Source: Hybos culiciformis (Eukaryota > Arthropoda > Insecta > Diptera > Hybotidae). From it: a stretch of DNA of 64,000 nt. Under the pieces are notes generated by a model. It made no database searches. It had not been told where the DNA came from and saw nothing but the letters and a program-made list of their open reading frames with translations. The DNA lies in the NCBI GenBank assembly GCA_964007475.1, contig OZ023275.1, positions 124,001 through 188,000 on the forward strand, in the 5' to 3' direction. Every line of letters begins with the position of its first letter. Position 1 is the stretch's first letter. Below, in pieces: positions 33,631-45,963 of the stretch. The position numbers and the translations under genes were made by a program.

Positions 33631-34060
33631 TTTTCGAAAAACGTGGAGTAAGTTTAGAAGCATCCTTTAATATAAATTTTATAAGAATTTGTATGTTTTC
33701 ATCTTTTTATGAATGTGGACTAATGTATATTTGAGTTCATTAAAAAAAATTAATTAAAATTGAGTGGCTTAAAATTAAAAAACTTAAATGAAAATTTTCA
33801 CTACTGTATAACTTTTCAAATTTTCATTTTAATGTTTTTATACGTAAAATAAAATATTTCTAGTTAAATAATTATTAAATTTTCTTTATTATTCTTCAAA
33901 TTCTGTATAACAATAATAATATAAAAATATTTAATAACATTTTATATTAAATTTAATGAATAATTAATCACATTAAAACTATAAACGATTCATTACTTTA
34001 AAGAGGCAAGGCAAGGCAATAATTCATTAGCCTAGTTACATACAATGTATATATGTATAT
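31596..34060. other. Gene-free AT-rich interval
   Basis: 2.5 kb of AT-rich DNA. The (AAT)n microsatellite at 33599-33631 is the only clear structure. The 114-codon frame at 32399-32743 has A/T-driven composition and no resemblance to a known protein. Confidence 0.5.
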
Positions 34061-34544
34061 TAGGGTGGTCGTTAAAAATTAAATTTTTTATGGCGCCCAA
34101 AAAAATCCTTCCGTGGGACGAGAAACTACGGGAAAAATTTTGCTTTTTGATGTTAAACAAAAATAACACGTGCCGACGGGCAATTGAAGTTTTTCAATTG
34201 AAGATTTTTCGATAAAAAAATGTGGACAAAAAATCATGAAAACAAGCTTGTAGGAAATTAAATTCTCTACAAAAGGGTTTCTTTCCGTTTTAGATGATGT
34301 TCATTTCTATCGAGATAATCGAATTTAATTTCCTACAAGCCTGTTTTCATAATTTTTTATCCAAATTTTAATACTGTAATAAATATTTCAAAAAACTATA
34401 ATTTTATCGAAAAACTTCAATTTCCCATCGGCTACGTGTTCTTTTTGTTTAAAATCAAAAAGCAAAATTTTTCCCGTAGTTTCTCGTCCCAAGGAAGGAT
34501 TTTTTTGGGCGCCCCAAAAAATTTAATTTTTAACGACCACCCTA
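34061..34544. mobile_element. MITE with long GGGTGGTCG inverted repeats
   Basis: TA-flanked 484-bp element. The left arm starts GGGTGGTCGTTAAAAATTAA and the right arm ends with its near reverse complement ...TTTTTAACGACCACCC. Arms match over roughly 160 bp each with scattered differences (including GGGCGCC/GGCGCCC and CGTAGTTTCTCGTCCC blocks). It lies just downstream of the first BCAT gene. Confidence 0.85.
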
Positions 34545-34754
34545 ATGTATATACAAAATCGTTATATCATATCATTCTATTAGGAATACTATTATTTATT
34601 ATTATATATATATATATACTATTATATATTACAATAAATAAAATGTTCAAATACTTTGTAATTTGATTTTTAGCAATATAAATCTACACCTATAATATAA
34701 GCTTGAGAAAAGACTTCACTTAATTGAAAACAATGATTCGAGTTCAAAGTAAAT

Positions 34755-37700
34755 TTAAATAATAACAGCCCAAGGGTGATCTACACGACCGTACTGAATA
34801 TCGGTAAGACTGTTACGTAGCTGACTATATAATGGTTTTTCTTGTTCCATGGTGGGAACTGCTAGGTCTTCGCCCAAATAATTAATTCTATTTATTGGAC
34901 TAACAATGCATGCTGTTCCAGTTCCAAACATTTCCAGTAACTAAAATTATAAATAAATTAATTTTATTAAATTTGTTTAAAATTCATATTTTGAAAGATA
35001 AAAATAAATAATTAGTTTGTTATTGTTATATCTCACCCTATTTTCTTGTATTAATTTATAAATGTGTTTCATTGTAATTTTTCCTTCAATAACGTTAAAC
35101 TGATTCCAATGTTTTGTTAATTTTAAAACAGAATCTCTTGTTACTCCCGGAAGAGTTAATCCATCTAGTGCTGGAGTAATTAATTCTCTCTGCCCTTTTT
35201 CATTAACATAGAAAACAAAAATATTCATGGTACCCACTTCTGTCAATTGATGATCGTCACCATATAACCAAAGTACTTGCTGTAGTCCTCTTGCAGCTGC
35301 AATTTTTTGAATTTGAACGGTCGGAGCATAATTTGAACCCATTTTGCGATCACCACAACCACCTGGCCATGCCCTATAATAGAATATTTTATTTATATGC
35401 ATATTTTATTACAAGGATATTGTACATTAAGAATGCAAATGTATTTTGCAGAAAGTTTCACTAACCTTATAAAAGTGGGATCGGCCAAAAGAGAAATAGC
35501 CCCAGATGTTTTAAAATATTCACTTCCAACTGGGCTTAAAATTGTACTTAGTAGAGCAGAATCTGACGATGATATTCCTAATGTTGAATCAATTCCAATT
35601 ATAGTGGGTCGTATGTAGAGACTTGCATTTTCTGAGTGAGGGACCCATTCTTTTTCAATTGCCAATAGCTTTGATAAACATTTAATAAACTCTTTTCCTT
35701 CGAAAGTTGGTAAACCTGAACGTCTCGCTGTAATGTTCATTCGATGCATGTTCATGTCGGGTCGGAAAATTCGAATACGTTTGTCAACACCTCGATAAGC
35801 TTTCATACCCTCAAAAAGCTGAAATATAAAAATAAAAATTAGCGATAACTAACTTCAAATTTCTTATCAAATTTCCTATTTAGAGATAAGGCTAAAAAAA
35901 AACCCTCACCTAATCAATTAGAAATACCAAATTGCTTTTTTTTAACTTTTGTTATTAAAATTAAAATTTATTAAAGTAATTAATTTTAATTATTAAGGGA
36001 AGTTTGCATCAATTAAACTTAAAAGCTTCAATTAAGTAAGTTTTATATAAATTCAAGATTAATTTAAATATAAGTAAAAAATCTGTCATTTAACTCAAAT
36101 CATACTTAAGAAATTTAAAGGATAACTTTTAGTTTGGTGCAAAGTGCCTTTGGTTGACTTTGATACTTAACCAGAACTTAAATATTAAAGATAATTTTGT
36201 GCAAAAGTTATTACTGATTATAATTTAAAAATATTACTCACAGTAACAGCATAGTGCAAAACTTTTGTTGCTGGATGCAATACCAACGGTTCAAGTGGTG
36301 TTATTTCTGGAGCTTGCCATCCTCCCAAATTCTTATGATAATATATTTTCATCATGTGATCAGAAAAGATGCTCCCAAAGCCTAAATCATCGTTGTCCGG
36401 TTTTTTTTGCAATTGTGTCGGAGCAGCAAGTCGAATGTTCAATTCTGACGCCTAAAAATTTCAAATTAATTAGAAATAAGAAAACGTTTTTACTCTCCGT
36501 GTTTCCGTTTTCTACATACCTTGAATAATGTTCCAATATCTGTATCATGTTCAATTTGTGGAGCCAATGATGTAGCATAATTATTATCAGTAGTTTCTTC
36601 TTGAACTTGAGTAGCGATATTCTGAGAGCTTAGAGTTCTAGTATTTGTTGAGATTTTTGCCTGATGTTGCCATAATAGTTTCTTTGGTTCAAACAATAAC
36701 CGTTTGTTTTCTAATAAGCAGCCGAGAAAAATCTAAAGATTGAAAAGAAAATTTCATATTTGTAATAAAATATGTTATTAATTCAAAAAAAAGTATAATT
36801 GTCAACATTGCTACAATTTTTAAATTAACATACTAAATCTTTAAGACAGACCTTAAGAAAAAAATTCTAAAAACTCTATTTTCTTCTTAAATTATAGGAA
36901 ATGTTTCAATTATAACTAGAGTTTTTGATAAAAACTTAGTAAGAAGTGCATAATTTCATTTTCAGTAGCTCTCTGACCATGATTTTATCTTTCAGTTGTT
37001 ATTAATTTTTTTATAGATGCAAAATAAGTTATTTTCTCAAAAATTTAATTCAAGCTGATTTAAATTAATCAGCTTATATACAGGAAAAGTTATAATCGAA
37101 GTTCCTTTGATTATTTTAATTTCAGTAACTCATTTACATTGAAATCATTATAGTAAGATAATAAATAAAATAATGGTCTGAGTATTTTGATTTCTGATAA
37201 TTTTATGAATAACAATGAAATAAATTGTTTTTCATTATAATACACATTTTGATAAAGTTTCTTTGTCAGTTCTTTGGTCCTGGTCAAATATGGAATCAAA
37301 TGCAATAATCGTCTTGAACAATATTTTTTTAAACATATGTGCTATAATTGCACAAATAAATATATGGAACACTAATAATTAATTTTGTTTATTTTGTATT
37401 TTATTTTCTAGCTACTCAATAATTAATAATTATAAGAAATAAACAAGTATAATAAATTAATATCAAGTACGTAAATAATTTAAGAATACAAAGCAATTAA
37501 TATTGTAACAAAAATTCTATATATTCACAAACATGAGCTTCTTGTTTGAATTATGCAACCGCTGACAAATAGTATATTTTCCCTTTAGTAATGTAAATTT
37601 TAAACTGAAATATATTTAATTGAAGATTAATTTATAAACATACATATTTCAATTATTTATCATCAAAATACTATGATTGATGGGTATTTTTTTTTACCTC

Positions 37701-38933
37701 GAATATAACACAATATCAACAAGTCTGTGGCCAAATGGCATTAATTGCATTAATCGAGTTATGGTGTGCATATTTGAATCTACGTTTTTTCAAAAATTTT
37801 CATGTTAATAGCTTTAAAATTAAAATTTTGCACAGATATCTAACGTAATATAGCCTTAAAGAAAGAAAGTTGCCAAAATAGATTCAACTGATAAAATTTA
37901 TATTTTGAATTAATAATGTGCAATCAAACACTATCGATATTTTATATTTTTGCAAAAAAAAAAAAGGATTATTTGCTGTAATCTGTAATTAAATCAAATT
38001 TATATTTTCATCCATAGCTATCAAAGAATGAAATCTGAGTCGAATTTTTAATAAAAATTTTAAAAATAAATTTTCTCTTTATACATTTCACAATTTTTTT
38101 TAATTTGAAAATCCAATGTTTTCTCAATTTATATAACTTGAACAATATTAAAAAAATTTTTCGAAGTTTTCATTTTTTTTTTTAATTAAATCAATTCATC
38201 TTAAAATAAGTTAATTTCAATATTTAAATTGGTATATGACATTTTTACGTTTTTTTTTATTTCAATAAAATTCAACCTTTACTAAATAAAAATCAGTTAA
38301 ATGTCAAATGTAATTAATGATTACAATCAAATGTACTCAATTACAATAAGTCCTTTCTTAATTCAATTTTACAAAGTTAGAAATTGTATAATTTTAGATG
38401 TATTCCGTTTACATTACACTGTCAAAAAAATTAGAATCTTTTATTAAAAAAATTATAATTTAATGAAATTTATTACGTAGGTATATTGTAAAAATTAGAA
38501 AAACAAAATTATGAAACTTAAATTTAAACTATAAATATCAATTTAAAATATCAGTGAGAAGGAAGCGACCTTGTTTATGAGAATATCAAATTTTGACATT
38601 TAGTAATAAATAATTAAAATAGCTAAATTTTTTTACTATTTTGATAAAGCTAATTTCTTGAATTTATTTGTATGATGTAATTTTAGTAAAAATTTTCATT
38701 TAATTAAATTTTGTTATTGCTTCAATATTTTCTTCTTAATCAATTTGTTTATTTTCTATACTACGTATGTATAAACATTTTTGCTACATTTCTAATTTAA
38801 TATAATTTTTCTATTTTTTTTTTTTTATCATCAATATAATAATTTTAACCAAAAATAGTTTAATTGATTTACTAAATTCATATTTTAACTTAAAAAAATA
38901 TAAAATATTGCTTACTTTGGTTCCACGAACCAT
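34755..38933 (-). CDS. BCAT: Branched-chain-amino-acid aminotransferase, copy 1
   Basis: Exons 38933-38916 (MVRGTK, candidate start), 36732-36520, 36451-36242, 35818-35466, 35373-35037 and 34940-34755. All are in phase with GT-AG junctions, giving about 438 aa (human BCAT2 392). PLP fold-type IV signatures are present: [30 protein letters not shown], the PLP-lysine region [32 protein letters not shown] and [11 protein letters not shown]. It transfers the amino group of Leu, Ile or Val to 2-oxoglutarate. The mammalian CxxC redox switch is CIVS here, so the second Cys is absent. The N-terminal Ser/Thr/Gln-rich extension could be a transit peptide. Intron 35374-35465 is absent from copy 2. Start exon confidence is moderate; the rest is high. 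Confidence 0.93.
36733..38915. other. BCAT copy 1 long first intron
   Basis: 2.2-kb AT-rich intron between the 6-codon first exon and the next exon. No nested gene seen. Confidence 0.5.
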
Positions 38934-39352
38934 GTCTGTAAATTTATAATATCTTTCTTGTATTTAATGTGTGACTAAAAAATTAGATTAAATTAAATCA
39001 CGTTTTTTAAACTTAAAAGTGGCTTTAACAAAAAAAAAAAACAGTCTCGTTCTATATAAATTAAATTTCGTAAATTTGATAACAGAGAAATTGTTGTATT
39101 TCAAGAGTTAATTTCCGGTCAATTGTATAAATTTTTAGTTTTTAATTAAATTAGTTGCAATTTCTATTTATCAAAAATATATATTGCACACTATCAAAAA
39201 GTTATTTTAATTATTTTTTTTTTTAAAAACACTGTTTCACTTTTTTTTCTTTGAATTATTTTTTTATTTTTTCTTTTATATTTGGTGCTTTTAATAATTT
39301 TTATTTTTTTTTCTTTTCTTTTTTAAGACTTCAACTGCTCGAATGAAAATAT

Positions 39353-39394
39353 CAAACTGAAATCAAACGAATTCTGTGAATCGAAATTTATATA
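39353..39394 (-). promoter_or_regulatory. TATA plus initiator, BCAT copy 1
   Basis: Minus-strand TATATAAA at 39394-39387 is followed about 30 nt later by TCAGTTTG at 39360-39353, matching the arthropod initiator TCAGT. This would start transcription at about 39358, some 425 nt upstream of the candidate ATG at 38933. Confidence 0.5.
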
Positions 39395-42300
39395 TATTGA
39401 AAAAAAGAAAGATTTTTTTTTTTGCTGTTTAAAAAATTTATTTTTATAATAATAATAATAATAATAATTTTTTTTTTGCTACCTGCAAAGAAATAACAGG
39501 TATTGGTATTATTTTTAATATTTATAAACTTTACCTAAAATTGTATAAATATACACTGAAGGAATAGATAGCTGTCGAGGCTGCAATTTCTATGAATATA
39601 TCTATTATATTTATGTGTACATATGTAAAATCGAACTAGTGGATGGCTTTAGCAAGTAGCTACTTGTTACAGAAACGGAAAATATATACATTCCATATCA
39701 ATATTTGACATAACAATTTCATAAATTATTTTGTAAAAAAAAATATCATTTGTAATTTAATTTGCTGTAAAAGAACACTAAAAAAATATATTGATATAAT
39801 GGTACTGCATACTGCGATATTTTACAGCTGATTTTCCATAAACTGAATAGAGTATTATTTTAACAATTTGCTACAACAACTGAGACATATACAAATAACA
39901 AGCTAGATATATATTCATATTAACAACCATTATAAAAAACTTAAACTTTATTTTTCGTTATTATCACTGAAATAAAATATTTATATTTGAGAAAAACAAA
40001 TTTAATAAAAACTCTGGCTATTATTTTGAATAATAATTTTCTATATATTATTATTTTGATTAATTTATTTTATGTTCCCAAGTAACTTTTATTTCTACGG
40101 TTTCTTTCTATATTTTATGTCAATTTGAATTTTTCAATCATTTTTTAAATATTGAAATCAATTAAAAATTACTTTCATTACCCCTATCAAAAGAAAAAAT
40201 AAATCCAGAATGCTTTCAGTTTGCACGAACTCTTAAAATAAAGTTCAATTTATTTAGGTTTAACGTATTTTCGAAAACAAACTCACCTAAATATAGGATT
40301 GAATAAATACTTTATAGTAAAAAAAAAATTAATATAAAATTTAAATTTATGCATTTTTATTATCACTAAGGTGTATATAAAAGGGATGTTATTTTTATGC
40401 GATAGTATTAGTTTTTACTTTGACCAATTTATTTACCTTATATACCTATTTTAACTGCGAATTAAAATAAATCTCCTTTTTTAATGTATTTTATTGTACA
40501 ATTTTATAAATTGTGTTGGATGTTGAAGTAAAAAATCCAGTCAAAAATAATGATGGGTTTATTCTCAATGAAAAAAAAATTTTTTTTTGCATTCTGGTTT
40601 TTTTAGCTTTATTTTTCATACAACATAATATTGTATCCACAAATAGTCTGATATTTAAAAAATTTAAGCTTTTATCTATTTCGTTCTTTCTCATTTTTTA
40701 TATACAAGAAGAGTTAAAAATTGGCAAAATAACAGCATGCAAAATATGCAATTTATCCTTATAGAAAAACCTGGTAAAACTGAAGCTTTATGCGATATAC
40801 ATAATTATTATCATACGATAAATTTTAAAAATATATATTTGTAAGTTATGAACATATTTTTAGAAGGAAATTCGAAAAAAAAAATTAGCATTATAAAAAA
40901 TAGTTGGAAATGTATAATTTTATTTTACTGGTTGTTTAAATGGTAAATTAACATGATATAGCATAAAAATTACATTATACCTACATTATTACAACTAATT
41001 ATACCAAAATAGAGCATAATAATGCAAAATTTTCACTATTATAATTTCTACATACATAGAAATTTTCTAACAAAAATACTAAATTAAAAAAAAAAAAAAT
41101 TGATATTAAAAAACAGTTTTTCAATATATAATATACCAAATTGAGATTGAGAGTTATAAGAGAATGTGAATGATCTATTAAAGCCTTCCTATTGCATCAT
41201 TTAAAAAAAAAAACAAAAAATATTTGTATGTTATGTTAAGCGTATCTGTTATGTTGAAGGTTTAGAGAAAAAAAATACATAAATATACCTAGCGAACAAC
41301 AAATATTTTGATAACAACATTCTTATTTTTCTTCATATTAATTTAATAAATTTCATTATGTTCATTTAAATGAATTTAAATTCGTCGAAAAATAATTGAA
41401 AAATAAAAATAATTTTTTTCTTATTTTGTTTTTTTTTTGGGAAGAAATTAGAATGTTTGCGTCAATCCGCAAATTAGGAGCAAAAAACTTTTATGTTTTT
41501 TGATAGAAAATTAAGTAAAAGTAACCATACTTTTTTGTATCGTCAACATTGATTAATTGAATTGTTTTTCGTTCAATGATATACCATTTGTTTGAAATTT
41601 TTCCTCATCTATTTAGTGCGCTTCTGTGCCAAAACAGAAGGTTTTATTGCGGTCAAGGTTATATATAAAATTAGGTTTATTTGAATTGTAAAGCATTACA
41701 AATATATTCTTTTAATTCTTAAACATATTCTAAAATAAACTCATTTTTAATTTAATTACCGTCAAGTACTTACAGTTTAAAATATTTCATATATTAATTT
41801 TATTTCTTACCTGACCACTTCTTCATGATTTATTCAGGCTTACACATACTAAAAAGAAATACATATATATTTTTTTAACAATACCTCTTTGAGAGACAAA
41901 CATTAAGACAGATTTCTTAACAAATAATAATCGTTAATTTTTTTTTTTTGATTTATGTATGTTTCAATGATATTTTATGTTTTAAATGTTCCCAGATAGT
42001 ATATTGAGATCAAAAAACTTGAATTACATTAAAAAGCGCGTCTTCTAATTTAGAAAAAAAAAAAAAAAAACAACAACAAAAGATGTTGTCGCATTTTATA
42101 GTTATTATGATTTTATATTTTTGAATTATGTATGTATGTATATTAAATTAATAAATATACACTTATGAATATTATATCAGTTAAACTGTTTTCGATTTAT
42201 TATTTATCTATTGATTTGTTATGTTGAAAAAAGGATTAGAGAATTTAGATAGTATGATTTAAAATTAAATTTAATATATTTCTGAATAATTGCAATAATT

Positions 42301-45300
42301 AAAAAACATTGAGCTCTATTTACTATTAATTACTATCAACATTTAATTCTAAAAAAGAGCTTATTAAAAGTATCATTAAAGTATAATGCGAGATGATAAA
42401 CCTTGGAATATTTTAGTCGGATTCCAATGGGAGAACTTTAATTTATCGTAACATAAAAAAAATAATTCTTAGCAGGTTTATTTTCGAAATTATTTAACAC
42501 TTTAATCTATGAGTGTAAAGAAAGTAAAATAAATGAAAATGTTCATATATTCTTTCAATTCAAAAGTTTGCAGCATAAGTCATTTGAAATTTTTAATATA
42601 AATCCAAAATTAATTTTTAGGTTCAAAGAATTTTCGAATAAATTTTTATTTTTAACAAAAATAAATAACGCAAAAAAAAAAATTAAAAATTGCCACAATT
42701 TTATGAATGGAACAAAAATAAATTAATATTGTTGTTTTTTTTGGTACAGATTTTATTATTCATAAACATTTTTTTAAGTGATAAATTAAATAATTTATTA
42801 AAAATAGAAAAAAAAAACACAAATAAGTTCAAAGCTTTTCTAAACCAAAAAGAACATTAATGGAAATTAATTATTAAACACATATATCAGATAAAATACA
42901 GGTATAGGCATATGAAAATGATAATTTTTTTTGTAAATGAAAATTTAATTAAGGACAGAATTAAATAGTCGTTCGAAAATCAATATTCGCAGTTTTAAGA
43001 GTTTTTGTAAAATTTTCCGATGATATTATTTAAATGTGTGAAAAATTGTTTAAAAAAAAATCTCGAAAATAATTATATCTAATTAAAGGCTAACAAAATA
43101 AGTTCTACTTTGGACATTTTGTCTATTAAAAAAAATCTATAACGCTCTTTAGGCGAAAAAACAAAATAGTCTATTCTCAAAAATCTAAATATAAAAAAAT
43201 AAATATAAGTATATAGCAGAAATATTTTCTAATTTAATTATTAAATTACCAAAAATCATGTCATAATTAAAATGTTTGAAAAAAAATATAAGAATAGCAA
43301 TAAACAAAATAACAACATTGATAAATTTTATTTCCATGGGGTAAGTTGATACGTAAGTAAACGACAATAATAAGCTGATACCTGATAGAAAACAATTCTT
43401 TAATAAAATTATCATATATTACCAATTGAATATTATATATAAAAAATAAAGTTAAAATTCTTTGATAAGCTTCAGGCATTGGGTAATCAAATTACATTTT
43501 TGTTTAAAGTAGGTACCAGATTTTTTAATTTATTTTTATTTTGTAGATAAAAGTGATAGGTATATGCTTAATCAGATATACTATTGTATTTGTAAATTTA
43601 GTAAAAAACTATTATGTTAAAACTATAGAATTTGTATACTATAAACTTCAAATTATTTTAATAGAATTATAGAAATATTTAATTTAGAGATATGTATAAA
43701 TTGCTTAAAATTGTTTCATAAAAATATGAAATAAATACAAGAAACAACGATGTTGTTGTCTTTTTTATAATAATAATTATTAGAAATTAGTTGAAAGAAT
43801 TTTATCTTTTACATTAAATTTAAGATAAAAACTCACAGGAAATTTGTTCACAGATACCTAATTTTAAGTTTTCTTAATAAAAAACTTTCTAAATAAATTT
43901 TAATCTTAGTAACAAATTTATCCACATTCGGAATACTCAAAGTAATATGTTTATATATATATATTATTAGATTAATCGAATATTTTTCTATCGAGAAGAT
44001 AGATCTATAATATATTAATATTCAAATAATTATGTGATCTCATTCTTTAGTGAAATCAAATAATAAATATTTTGAATTAAATTCTAAAGTTATTCTGTTC
44101 TTAAGTTTTTTGTTTTTAAGTTTATAAAAATTAAATAATTATAATTTATAAACTTTCTAACGTATTTTATAGCACAATTTTTTTTAAAAGTATAAACATT
44201 AAAATTTAATAATATTAACGAAAACACTTTTTAGAAATTTAATTCGCCCATAAAAGTTTTGGTAAAAATTAAATAAAAAAGCTCTATCTTTAAATTAAAA
44301 TAATTTTTTTTTTTAAATTAAAATTAGAAAGAGATGAATTTATTTTTGTTTATTTAAACTTTATGATATGTTGTAGATGTGTGGTGTATATAAACCTATT
44401 TTCCTAAGTCGAAATCACAGAGATTTTTTGGCGAATGAGTAAACAATTTTATATGCCTTATCTTAATATGCCTTAATTTTTTTTTGAAAAAATTCAAATT
44501 AATTAAACATAATTTTTCTTTTTACATAATATCAATATCAACATTCATAGCTTCTTATACAATACCATGAGGAAATATTGGCAGGAAAGATATACAAGAA
44601 TTTTCCAGTTTTCGAAATTTTTCAGTTCGTGTTATAAGGAGACTCTGTTTTTCGCTGTAAACCAAAAATTTTAGACAGATAAACTATTTTTTTAATAGAT
44701 CTGTAGGCCCCAAGTTTATTGAGAACTTTAAACGTATTATACTTCCCTGAAGACATACGAAAACTTGCAATTTTAAAATCGTACTCTTCGATAATCTTAT
44801 ACTTAAATATACATAAGTATTATATCAATTTTGAATTAAATGATTGAGAATTGAGATATTTTCATTTATTACTGGTTTTTAAAAGTGGTAAACGTACGGA
44901 TAAAGATTTCACACTTGATCAGCAAACAAATTTAAATTGTAATTTTAATCTTTTGGACAATATTGTTCACATCTATATCACAATGCAAACAAAGTTAGCG
45001 TCATTGCCAAGGCCCAAGGAAGTAAATTTCTTTTTATAAAGGGTGCAGAAAAAGTGAAAAATTCATTTTATTTTTAATATTTTGAAATAACCATTTTATT
45101 ATTAATTATTGAATATATTTTCTACATGATTATATCCTAATATTTTAAATATTTTAAATTCTTATACAATAATTGTATTATTTTACATTATTTTTAAATT
45201 CGTATACAAAGCATTAATTTCATCCCATATCTAAACTTGAATTAAAAATTTTGTTAATTTCAATTAACAAAATCAATTCAATCGAGTTTAAGTATGATTT

Positions 45301-45963
45301 GAAATTTAATATAAATGTATTAGTATTTTTTTTTAGTTATATCTTACATTGCTAATAAATGCACTTAATATCATCTGTACGACGTTTCAGATTTCTCTCA
45401 AAATAAAATTTTCTCAAATTAATAATTAGTATTATTCAAGAGAAATTAAAACAGTTTTTAATAAAAAGCAATCAATATCATAAATTAGTAGGAATTCTAT
45501 GGCCCTATTAAATAATTTAGGAATTTATATGTGAAAATGTATCTATAATGTTTTGGATGAATTATATTTATTTTTAAATAAAAACCATATGTATTTTTTG
45601 CAGGATTTTAAATGTGTAGAATGCTAATTTTTTTCAACTGTGTAGAAAAAAAAATTCATTAATCAATTGATACATAATTTATTGTCGAATGAATTAAACG
45701 GAACCTTAGTTATTTCAGATGAACCATATAAATTTCATGGAAATTTTTTTTTTTTTTTTGAAAAATTCAAGAAACTTTTCTAAACCATCAAATTTTTAAA
45801 GTTAAAAATTTTTCATTTGTTTAGAAAACTAGAAGACATTGAAGTCAATGATGTACCCTTTCACTTCAAGACCCAAATATTCACTACAGTGAAACTTAAA
45901 AATTAATTTCTAAATAAAATAAATTATAAATTATATTTAAATATATCTTAATACAAATAAATA
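39395..45963. other. AT-rich spacer between the tandem BCAT genes
   Basis: 6.6 kb with homopolymer runs and short chance ORFs. An AAT microsatellite sits just before it at about 39447-39470. No conserved coding exon, tRNA or clear TIR element recognised. A 20-nt ATG-led segment with a good donor at about 41811-41831 (minus) is out of phase with BCAT copy 1. Confidence 0.45.

Noticed and set aside
40491..40764. Overlapping short ORFs on both strands
   Set aside because: No conserved motif; A/T-driven composition.
41811..41831. Possible BCAT copy 1 start exon (ATG followed by GTAAGA donor, minus strand)
   Set aside because: The phase is incompatible with the next BCAT exon; the in-phase MVRGTK exon at 38916-38933 fits better.
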